Assembly: GCF_951230135.1 (NCBI RefSeq)
Contig: NZ_CATNVC010000002.1
Coordinates: 248,001 to 312,000 of the forward strand
Direction: 5' to 3'
From: Butyricicoccus sp. Marseille-Q5471
Lineage (GTDB): Bacteria; Bacillota; Clostridia; Oscillospirales; Butyricicoccaceae
DNA: 64,000 nt
Under the pieces are notes generated by a model. It did no database searches and was not told the DNA's origin. It was given only the letters and a program-made list of their open reading frames with translations. This document shows positions 35,283-42,138 of the stretch, piece by piece. How positions within the stretch are numbered: the first letter of the stretch is position 1; the number at the start of each line of letters is the position of its first letter. The translations under genes were made by a program, and so were the position numbers.

Positions 35283-36161
35283 ATGACAGAGAAAACCCGA
35301 GCCGTGCAAAGAATGCAGGACTATATTGCGGCACATTTTACCGAGCAAATCACACTGGCCGAGCTTGCCGATGCTGCGCTATTTTCGCCGTTTTACGCTG
35401 CGCGAATTTTCAAGGAGCTCACCGGACTTTCCCCTGCGGACTATATTCGGCGGGTTAGATTGTCTCACTCCGCGCTGCAGCTGCGGGATGAGCCCTGCAA
35501 AATCATTCACGCAGCGTATAATGCGGGATTTGAAAGTGTTGATGGCTATCAGCGTGCATTCTTGCGCGAATTCGGCTGCAATCCCGGTGAATATGCGCGA
35601 TGCCCGGGGCCTTTGCCACTGTTCACCGCCTACGGTGTGAAATTTCGTGAATTGTGGAAGGAGCCAAATGAGATGGAAACAGTTGCAAATGTATTTGTTC
35701 AGCTTATCGATAAGCCGGCACGGCGAGTCCTTATTAAGCGCGGCACGGCAGCAGCGGGATATTTTGACTATTGCCAAGAGGTCGGGTGTGAGGTATGGGG
35801 AATCCTGACCAGCATGAAGTCGCTTTGCGGTGAACCGGTTTGTCTGTGGCTGCCGATGGCGTACCGTACGCCGGGCACCTCGGAATATGTGCAGGGTGTT
35901 GAGGTAGAGCCGGATTACAACGGCGTGATACCGGAAGGCTTTGACAGCATCAACCTGCCGGCTGCAAAGTACCTGATGTTTCAGGGAGAGCCCTTTGCCG
36001 AGGAGGATTACTGCAAGGCCATCGAGGCAGTGCAGGCGGCGATGAACCGTTATGATCCTGCTGTGATCGGCTATGTGTGGGACGATACCAATCCACGGAT
36101 TCAGCTGGAACCCAGAGGAGAGCGGGGGTATATTGAGCTGCGTGCTGTGAAGGCAGTGTAA
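35283..36161 (+). CDS. AraC-family regulator with GyrI-like effector domain
   Basis: 292 residues. ATG 35283 (MTEKTRAVQRMQDYIAAHF) chosen because GGAGG at 35270-35274 precedes it by 8 bases; the GTG at 35274 overlaps that site. Residues 5-105 form the double HTH of the AraC family (TLAELADAALFSPFYAARIF, GFESVDGYQRAFLREFG). Residues 130-292 form a GyrI-like small-molecule-binding domain (VEPDYNGVIPEGFDSINLPA), as in Rob and BltR-type regulators that sense hydrophobic compounds. A second regulator of the same plan lies 114 bases downstream, suggesting duplication. Target genes are not apparent. Confidence 0.88.
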   Translation: MTEKTRAVQRMQDYIAAHFTEQITLAELADAALFSPFYAARIFKELTGLSPADYIRRVRLSHSALQLRDEPCKIIHAAYNAGFESVDGYQRAFLREFGCNPGEYARCPGPLPLFTAYGVKFRELWKEPNEMETVANVFVQLIDKPARRVLIKRGTAAAGYFDYCQEVGCEVWGILTSMKSLCGEPVCLWLPMAYRTPGTSEYVQGVEVEPDYNGVIPEGFDSINLPAAKYLMFQGEPFAEEDYCKAIEAVQAAMNRYDPAVIGYVWDDTNPRIQLEPRGERGYIELRAVKAV

Positions 36162-36238
36162 GAACGGTCTGTATTGTCCGTGGTGTTTTGAAATCTGACA
36201 TCACACCGCACAGGAAGTCAGGCTTTCTCCGCCAAAAC

Positions 36239-36251
36239 CTGCGATAATCAA
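36239..36251 (+). repeat. Shared 13-base element before the second AraC gene
   Basis: Second copy of CTGCGATAATCAA, 24 bases before the ATG. It supports a common promoter type for the two paralogues. Confidence 0.5.
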
Positions 36252-36275
36252 TGACATACAGAAGGAGAATGGTTC

Positions 36276-37151
36276 ATGGATTGGATTACCGGAATACAGC
36301 GTGCGCTGGATTACACGGAAGCACATCTGACCGAAGAAATTGATTACGAGGAAGTGGCGAAGCAAGCCTGCTCTTCCTCGTTTCATTTCCAAAGGATGTT
36401 TGGAATGCTTTGCGGTTTTTCGCTCGGCGATTATATTCGTATGCGTCGGCTGACGCTTGCGGCCTATGAGCTGCAGCAAAAAAACGATAAGGTTATCGAC
36501 ATTGCCATGAAATATGGGTATGACACGCCGGAAAGCTTTTCAAGGGCGTTTGCAAGGTTTCACGGGATCAGTCCCACCGATGCAAGGCACGGCGGAAGTG
36601 TAAAATCCTTCTCCAGACTGTCAGTCAAATTAATTTTAACAGGAGGCAACACGATGGATTACAGGATTGAGACAAAAGACGCGTTTCAGGTCATCTGCAA
36701 GAAGAAGCAGGTTGCAAAGCCCCAAGGCGAAACCGCTACGGCCGATATCTCCGCATTTTGGAATGCGTGCAGCGCGGATGGCACGATGGATGTTCTGTGC
36801 AGGTATGGCAGCTTTGAGGCGTTCGGCGGTATCCTTGGAATCTGTTTCTCCGGCGAGATGGACAACTCAGCCTTTCCCTATGGAATCGGCGCGCAGTATA
36901 ATGGAACGGCTGTCACGGACAAGGGTCTGGAGCTTATCGAGATTCCGGCGCATACCTACGCGGTCTTTACATGCAGAGGCAAAATGCCGGACGCGTTTCA
37001 GAAGACGTATCAGCAGATTTGTACGGAGTTTTTTCCGCAGAGTAATTATGAGTACGGCAACGGTGTAGAGTTAGAGGTTTACCCCTCAGCGGATACGCAG
37101 AACCCGAATTACACCTGTGAAATCTGGATTGCGGTGAACGAGAAAAAATGA
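36276..37151 (+). CDS. AraC-family regulator with GyrI-like effector domain (second copy)
   Basis: 291 residues. N-terminal double HTH (QRALDYTEAHLTEEIDYEEV, YGYDTPESFSRAFARFHG), then a GyrI-like domain from about residue 125 (MDYRIETKDAFQVICKKKQV, AFPYGIGAQYNGT, IEIPAHTYAVFTCRGKMPDA). Same plan and orientation as the gene just upstream, but clearly diverged in sequence, so an old duplication or two independent acquisitions. AAGGAG lies 8 bases before the ATG. A terminator follows. Confidence 0.88.
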   Translation: MDWITGIQRALDYTEAHLTEEIDYEEVAKQACSSSFHFQRMFGMLCGFSLGDYIRMRRLTLAAYELQQKNDKVIDIAMKYGYDTPESFSRAFARFHGISPTDARHGGSVKSFSRLSVKLILTGGNTMDYRIETKDAFQVICKKKQVAKPQGETATADISAFWNACSADGTMDVLCRYGSFEAFGGILGICFSGEMDNSAFPYGIGAQYNGTAVTDKGLELIEIPAHTYAVFTCRGKMPDAFQKTYQQICTEFFPQSNYEYGNGVELEVYPSADTQNPNYTCEIWIAVNEKK

Positions 37152-37176
37152 GCGCAACCTTAGTTTTCCAAAAAGA

Positions 37177-37219
37177 AAAGTCATGGCTGCACCTAAGTGG
37201 TGCGGCCATGACTTTTTTT
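37177..37219 (+). terminator. Terminator of the second AraC gene
   Basis: AAAGTCATGGCTGCACC and GGTGCGGCCATGACTTT pair around a short loop, followed by TTTT. Confidence 0.9.
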
Positions 37220-37267
37220 ATGACACCCAATTGCTCCCGCTGCCGGTTTTGCGTATATCGGTTGGAC

Positions 37268-37296
37268 TTGACCGGATGCGCAGGTTGTATTACAAT
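37268..37296 (+). promoter_or_regulatory. Promoter of the Crp/Fnr-type regulator
   Basis: TTGACC (37268-37273), 17 bases, TACAAT (37291-37296), about 40 bases before the start codon. Confidence 0.6.
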
Positions 37297-37337
37297 AGAA
37301 CCATCATGATGTTGAAAATTCAACAAGGAGGATGGGT

Positions 37338-38030
37338 ATGGAACAGCACATAGATTTATATCAGGACAATCCCTTGTTTACCGGCGTGGAGGAAACGTCG
37401 CTGCTTCCGCTATTGCAATGCCTGCAGGCCAAAAAGAGCACCTATACCAAAGGCACTACGATTTTTGCGGCCGGCGAGCAGGTGACAAAGCTCGGCATCG
37501 TCCTCGCCGGCCGCATCAATACGCTGTATGAGGATGTGCTCGGCGGGAGAAGTATCATCAGCTCAATTAACCCCGGGCAGCTATTTTGCGATGCCTTCTG
37601 CTGCACCAAGGATCAGTATCTGCCTGTTCACGTTGTGGCGCAGACCGATTGTGTGGTGTTGCTGATTGATGTGGATTTGATTCTGCACACCTGTCCCCAT
37701 GCCTGCAGACAGCATCAGCTGCTGAGTGAAAATTTGGTGCACATGCTGGCTGAAAAATATGTAACGCTCAATCAAAAGATGGTGCATCTATCCGGCAGAA
37801 CGACCCGACGGAAGCTGCTGTCCTACCTGTTTGAGCAGGCGAAGCTGGTAGACGGACGCCCCTTTGCCATTCCGTTTACACAGCAGGAATTGGCCGACTA
37901 TCTGTTTATCGACCGCAGCGGGCTTTCGACGGAACTTAATCGCCTGAAAAAAGAGGGAATTCTGGAACTGGATAACGGGATGTTTACCTTGCACCTCGCG
38001 CCCTGCGCGGGAAATGATTGTGACAACTAA
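37338..38030 (+). CDS. Crp/Fnr-family transcriptional regulator
   Basis: 230 residues. ATG 37338 chosen because GGAGG at 37327-37331 is 6 bases away; the ATG at 37332 touches it. Residues 10-130 form a cyclic-nucleotide-binding-type barrel (TIFAAGEQVTKLGIVLAGRI, LFCDAFCCTKDQYLPVHVVA) with three cysteines in a short span, and residues 150-230 a winged HTH (FTQQELADYLFIDRSGLSTE). No clear iron-sulfur cluster motif is present at the N-terminus. Such small regulators in Clostridia often respond to nitrosative or oxidative stress. No target gene lies downstream; a terminator closes the unit. Confidence 0.87.
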   Translation: MEQHIDLYQDNPLFTGVEETSLLPLLQCLQAKKSTYTKGTTIFAAGEQVTKLGIVLAGRINTLYEDVLGGRSIISSINPGQLFCDAFCCTKDQYLPVHVVAQTDCVVLLIDVDLILHTCPHACRQHQLLSENLVHMLAEKYVTLNQKMVHLSGRTTRRKLLSYLFEQAKLVDGRPFAIPFTQQELADYLFIDRSGLSTELNRLKKEGILELDNGMFTLHLAPCAGNDCDN

Positions 38031-38068
38031 CGGATTGTTCCGTGCTTGTCCGAAAAATGCAAACAAAA

Positions 38069-38104
38069 GAAGGCAGCAAGTGTTATACTTGCTGCCTTCT
38101 TCGT
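38069..38104 (+). terminator. Terminator of the Crp/Fnr gene
   Basis: GAAGGCAGCAAG, TGTTATA loop, CTTGCTGCCTTC, then TTCTTCG. Confidence 0.88.
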
Positions 38105-38229
38105 GGTGAATCCGGACGGCTAAATAAGAGGTTAATGTACTTTACGAGTGGATTTTTCCATAGAATCTTCTAACCGATTTTGGGACACAGGATAAGGTAT
38201 ACCAAGTTGCGCAAATTGAAAAACGGATA

Positions 38230-38268
38230 AAAAGAAAGATAGGAGCAATCTTTCGATTACTCCTATCT
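38230..38268 (-). terminator. Terminator at the left end of the defence operon
   Basis: GATAGGAG (38238-38245) and CTCCTATC (38260-38267) with inner ATC/GAT pairing. On the minus strand a TTTCTTTTT run follows, so it would end the ASCH-containing transcript. Confidence 0.75.
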
Positions 38269-38271
38269 CCC

Positions 38272-38298
38272 GAATGTTCACTGTCCTTATGAACATTC
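38272..38298. repeat. Perfect inverted repeat beside the terminator
   Basis: GAATGTTC (38272-38279) and GAACATTC (38291-38298) are perfect arms around an 11-base loop. It may be a second hairpin or a protein-binding site; its spacing does not fit a Gram-positive SOS box. Confidence 0.5.
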
Positions 38299-38346
38299 GA
38301 CATGGCAAAGGTTGATAATTTTAATACTAATGAAACTATTCTCGGT

Positions 38347-38397
38347 AATCGAAAGCACTTGTGTAGTAATCGCAAGCGCAAGTATCAATCGAAAGCA
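38347..38397. repeat. Three spaced direct repeats (iteron-like)
   Basis: AATCGAAAGCA (38347-38357), AATCGCAAGCG (38368-38378) and AATCGAAAGCA (38387-38397) recur at 21- and 19-base steps, about two helical turns. They lie in the gap between the Crp gene and the ASCH gene. Together with 38099-38346 they fill a stretch of about 325 bases with no supported gene. Confidence 0.5.
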
Positions 38398-38427
38398 TCG
38401 GTTTGAAGTGCATTACTAACACATACT

Positions 38428-38838
38428 TCAACCAATCTTGTTGGGCTCTTCATTATCCGTTTGTTCTACTGATAGATATATAAACGATTGCGGTGGTAAG
38501 CTAATATTGAAGTCTCGTAGCTCTTTCGGCGGATCATACCGTATTACTTGTCCCAGTTGGTAGGCGTAAGCAACTTTGCAATCTTTGAAATACTCCCGGT
38601 ACTTATCACGGGATATACCCGCAAATTTCTTAGTACGCTCCCACAGTGCAGTAGGTGAAGCTGATATTGTTTCTATAATTTGTACCTCTCCGACGACTTT
38701 CATTATCGGTGCCGTCGAGTACATCAGAATTTTGTCGACTGTCTTGTTGGCTAACCGCTTTCGGAATTCGTATTTTTTTGAACCGGCAAAGATCCTCTCG
38801 ACATATTCCGGATTTATTGATAGTAATATTGACTCCAA
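38428..38838 (-). CDS. ASCH-domain protein
   Basis: 136 residues. The ASCH fold (PUA-like, nucleic-acid binding) is seen from LLSINPEYVERIFAGSKKYE, FRKR, then KILMYSTAPIMKVVGEVQII and KVAYAYQLGQVIRYDPP. ASCH proteins bind RNA or modified nucleotides, and some are ribonucleases or coactivator-like. It is the last gene of the minus-strand island, 4 bases after a PIN-GNAT-PUA protein, so both are surely one unit. A/T-rich codon use differs from the core genes to the left. Confidence 0.82.
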   Translation of the reverse strand: MESILLSINPEYVERIFAGSKKYEFRKRLANKTVDKILMYSTAPIMKVVGEVQIIETISASPTALWERTKKFAGISRDKYREYFKDCKVAYAYQLGQVIRYDPPKELRDFNISLPPQSFIYLSVEQTDNEEPNKIG

Positions 38839-38842
38839 GAAT

Positions 38843-40357
38843 TTACCTCCAGTAACGACTCAAATCAGTTTGAGCCTCGCTTAGTATCATATTAAATTGT
38901 TCGTCTGATATTCGTGTGAACGGTCTCGGACCGCCCGGGAACGCAATTATATCGTTATCCCATAAAAACTTCAAAATAGGGCGCTTTGCAAAACTCTTCA
39001 CGAAAACGAATTTCAAAACAATTTGATTGCCTCGATGCTGCCGCCAGAATCGTTCTAATTCATCATTCGTAAACACGCTCCGATTCTGAACATGACCCAT
39101 GTATTCTTCCTTTGATACAAAGCCGCTTATAGCTTCTTCAACGATAGCAACGGAGGTCAATACCGCCGTGTGCCCGGCGTTGCCCTGCACTCCGTTTCTG
39201 TAAAATATAACGATGTCCCCGGGGTGAATATTTCTTTCCGGCGCAAACGATATGTATACCTTTTGCAAGGCATAGCGATAAGGAGTCTTTGCTAAGAAAT
39301 CGCTCTCGTTCTCATTCCGCAAAATCGAATCCGGCAGCAGGGATGTGTGGTATTGCGGAAGAATCGGCAGTATGAACTTCTGCGCTCCATAAATAAGATT
39401 CGGGAAGTTTTGTCGCGGAGAAAGCTCGGGAAGGTACTGCCTCATCTGCTTGGTCAAAACCGTTTCGCCTGTGCTTATTTTCGTACCATAATTTTCAAAT
39501 CCCCAGCGAGAAAGCAACATTGCGAGTGTCTCAAGTTCCGTACGATCTTCAAACAGCGTCACATATACTTCGTCGACATTCCGTTCAATTGCGTTGTCTA
39601 GAATTATCTTTATAAACCGCTCTCCCAGTCGAAAGCCAGTTGCGACAACTTTGAATGTTCCGACCTTCAACCGCTTCTTCGTTTGAAAGCGCGGCGAGAT
39701 ATCAGAATAGTTTTCCTCCGCGTTTTCCGTCTTCAAGTATAGAAATCCAAGCAGTTGGCCCGTGTCGTCCCGGCAGATGTATGCATCTTCATCACATTTC
39801 CTGCTGAACCAGGCATCAAAGCCGACATATGCGTTCCTCAAGCTATCAAAAAACTCATTGTGCACATCAAGCGTCCCAATTGTAACCTTCTGCACCGCGA
39901 GAGCCTTATATTCGATAAGGTCGGGATTTTCGCTTGTGGCGATTGTAAGAAAGGCATTTATAGAGAGGACTTTGTGTCCAAGACCTAGTAATTCTGCTTT
40001 TCGCCGAAGCCGTTTATCTTCCGTAATAAGAATGTCAACGCGTCCCTGATAAACTTCGTTGAGTAAGGCAGTGTCAACCCTATCGTTTTCATTTTTGTCT
40101 GTTGTCGCAGCGATAGCTGCCACCTGCTCTGCCATCGGTGCCTGCGTCTTTAGCTCCTGATACGCATCGAGCTTGAGCGTCATTGCTTCTGCTGGATCTG
40201 AATACTGATACTCAGCAATCTCTTTTTTTGTCAACGGATGTATGAGCTTGTCATACTTCAGTTTATCAAGCCAGCGAAATAAATGGCCAATGCTGTAATT
40301 GGTCATTTTCTTATTTTCACGGTAGATAATAATGTTGGTATCCAGCAGGACTCTCAT
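38843..40357 (-). CDS. PIN nuclease - GNAT acetyltransferase - PUA-like fusion protein
   Basis: 504 residues in three parts. Residues 1-140 form a PIN domain with the acidic quartet in place (D6 in LLDTNII, E46, D95 in NDRVDTALLNEV, D114 in LITEDKRLRRKAELLG). Residues about 155-300 resemble a GNAT acetyltransferase (GFRLGERFIKIILDNAIERN with the acetyl-CoA loop, MLLSRWGFENYG). Residues about 350-500 look like an ASCH/EVE-type PUA domain (PGDIVIFYRNGVQGNAGHTA, LKFLWDNDIIAFPGG). PIN domains cut RNA, GNAT enzymes acetylate, and PUA folds bind modified bases, so a toxin-type or RNA-modification role is inferred. It lies 12 bases after a small kinase gene. Confidence 0.8.
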   Translation of the reverse strand: MRVLLDTNIIIYRENKKMTNYSIGHLFRWLDKLKYDKLIHPLTKKEIAEYQYSDPAEAMTLKLDAYQELKTQAPMAEQVAAIAATTDKNENDRVDTALLNEVYQGRVDILITEDKRLRRKAELLGLGHKVLSINAFLTIATSENPDLIEYKALAVQKVTIGTLDVHNEFFDSLRNAYVGFDAWFSRKCDEDAYICRDDTGQLLGFLYLKTENAEENYSDISPRFQTKKRLKVGTFKVVATGFRLGERFIKIILDNAIERNVDEVYVTLFEDRTELETLAMLLSRWGFENYGTKISTGETVLTKQMRQYLPELSPRQNFPNLIYGAQKFILPILPQYHTSLLPDSILRNENESDFLAKTPYRYALQKVYISFAPERNIHPGDIVIFYRNGVQGNAGHTAVLTSVAIVEEAISGFVSKEEYMGHVQNRSVFTNDELERFWRQHRGNQIVLKFVFVKSFAKRPILKFLWDNDIIAFPGGPRPFTRISDEQFNMILSEAQTDLSRYWR

Positions 40358-40369
40358 GGCTTACCCTCC

Positions 40370-40900
40370 TTAGCAAAGCAGCGAAGCGACATGGTTTGGG
40401 TCTCTATCCGTAAATGTCATTCTGTAAATATCAAGAGGACATTTTAGATGTCTGGAAATACGCTCGCTTTGCTCCCGTTCTTTTTCAATCAACGCAGAAA
40501 CGCTTTTTTCTGAATAATTCTTTCCATCACGGCGGTGCAAATTTACGATAATAGTCTGGACATCAGACTCTAACAAAATGATTCGTGTGATATTCAGTGC
40601 AGAGTAGACCGATTCTGGCAAAACTTCGACGCGATTATCAGCATCGAAAATGCAAAAATGTCCGGCGAGGATAATCCGCTCATTCTCACGGTTGAGCTCC
40701 CTTACACGTTTTGCTAACAGGATCTGGTTGTTGTCCTTGTCAGTAACAGCTTTGTTAACGCCGTACTGTTCACCATTTACCGCGCTGATTAAATCGCCAG
40801 CCGAGAATGCTGGTATATGGAGCCGTGCTGACAAAGTCGAACACATCGTACTCTTGCCGATCCCGTACACTCCTGCGATAAATATCGTTGAACCGTTCAT
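40370..40900 (-). CDS. Small P-loop nucleotide kinase-like protein
   Basis: 176 residues. Walker A FIAGVYGIGKSTMCSTLSAR, then a kinase-type fold with an LILAGHF-like strand (IILAGHFCIFDAD) and IILLESDVQTIIVNLHRRDG. It resembles adenylate-kinase-like or polynucleotide-kinase-like P-loop proteins. Position between a PLD protein and a PIN-GNAT fusion suggests it phosphorylates RNA ends or nucleotides produced by the neighbours, but this is inference. Good spacing (12 bases) to the next gene shows co-transcription. Confidence 0.75.
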   Translation of the reverse strand: MNGSTIFIAGVYGIGKSTMCSTLSARLHIPAFSAGDLISAVNGEQYGVNKAVTDKDNNQILLAKRVRELNRENERIILAGHFCIFDADNRVEVLPESVYSALNITRIILLESDVQTIIVNLHRRDGKNYSEKSVSALIEKEREQSERISRHLKCPLDIYRMTFTDRDPNHVASLLC

Positions 40901-40984
40901 TATTGCACCTTCCTCTTCCCAGTTTATATGACCATTTTAACTTGGGCATTCGCTGAACGCATAGGCATTCACGTAGTTACAAGG

Positions 40985-42100
40985 CTATGTATTCGTGTTA
41001 TCGATGTCTGGATTTACTTTGGCAACTTTCCATTGGTCTGTAAAATAGATTGCGGTGCTTAACGCAGAGAGTATTTTCACTATTTCAGCAAGGAAGTCGT
41101 CAGCTTCTTCGCTGAAAGCGTCATGTAAGGAAGAAAACATCTCAGCCGCACGATTTACTGCTTTTCCAGCATATAAGTCTAAGTTTTCATCATATGCCTC
41201 AGAGGTATAATCTCTTTCCAAGATTTCATTAGCTTCATGATCTGCGTCAAAGGTCACAAGCTGGTACAGTGTGCCGTCTTCAGAGATTACTTCCTTTAAC
41301 CAGTCGATACTTATGGCATCAAACTGCGCCTTTAGTTTCTCAAGCGCATCGTTATATTCCTCATTTTCTTCGTCATAAGTATCATCTGCCGCCCCGCAGA
41401 TTGACTCAAGTTCATCGAGATCTCTGTAAAGGTCATGGAGGTCGCTCACATCGATAAATATTGAATCCGCAACCACCATTTTTGTTCTCTCATAGTCCGT
41501 GTAAAGGTCTTGGAGCATCTTGCTGTGGTGTTGTTTAAACTTAGCATATAGTGAAATAACAAAAAGTCTGAAAGCGCTAAAGTTCTCATCAAAATAGGAT
41601 AGCGAGTTCTCTCGCACCGAGTCAAAGAACTCCGCATATATTTGTTGAATAAATGCTTTATCCTCAATTAAAACCCCCGACTCGATATTATTAGCGCTTT
41701 CGTTCGAGTAATTTGCAGAGCCAATATAAACAATATTTTCTGTGCCTATCAATTTTGCATGGTTATTTACATTAAAATATGGCATGAACTGTTTTGGAAA
41801 TTTATCTGGATTTAGCTTGGACAAATAAATATGAATGTTATCCCTTGCGGTAGAACGCATATGCTCTCCTTTTGGAGAGCGATAGTATGTGTCCATGCGA
41901 GACGGCACATTCGTAATAATTTGCACGTCCGCATCAGTTACTCTTAAGGCATCCAAAAGCTCGTCGTATTGAACACTCTTTGATATGTTGTACGTAATAA
42001 TTCTTATGGTTTTTGCTGCCGGGAAATTATTAAGTACTTCTCGATAGTTCAAATCCCCATCGAGCGATACGAATCGTCCACCACTAAATCGCAACTCCAT
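40985..42100 (-). CDS. Phospholipase D-fold (PLD-like) protein
   Basis: 371 residues. Residues 30-170 show a single PLD-type catalytic motif: VNNHAKLIGTENIVYIGSAN followed by YSNESANNIESGV, i.e. H-x-K with a downstream G-S-x-N. Classical PLD enzymes have two HKD motifs or dimerise; this protein has one, as do bacterial nuclease-type members (Nuc, BfiI). The rest is helical and acidic. In defence islands such proteins are often nucleases. It is 84 bases upstream of the kinase gene and 38 bases after the RloC-like gene. GGAG lies 11 bases before the ATG. Confidence 0.78.
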   Translation of the reverse strand: MELRFSGGRFVSLDGDLNYREVLNNFPAAKTIRIITYNISKSVQYDELLDALRVTDADVQIITNVPSRMDTYYRSPKGEHMRSTARDNIHIYLSKLNPDKFPKQFMPYFNVNNHAKLIGTENIVYIGSANYSNESANNIESGVLIEDKAFIQQIYAEFFDSVRENSLSYFDENFSAFRLFVISLYAKFKQHHSKMLQDLYTDYERTKMVVADSIFIDVSDLHDLYRDLDELESICGAADDTYDEENEEYNDALEKLKAQFDAISIDWLKEVISEDGTLYQLVTFDADHEANEILERDYTSEAYDENLDLYAGKAVNRAAEMFSSLHDAFSEEADDFLAEIVKILSALSTAIYFTDQWKVAKVNPDIDNTNT

Positions 42101-42138
42101 AATAGCTTTATCTCCTAATAATGTGTAACCAGCGCCTT

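Noticed and set aside
38272-38298. LexA/SOS box
   Set aside because: Arms are separated by 11 bases, not the 4-base gap of Gram-positive SOS boxes.
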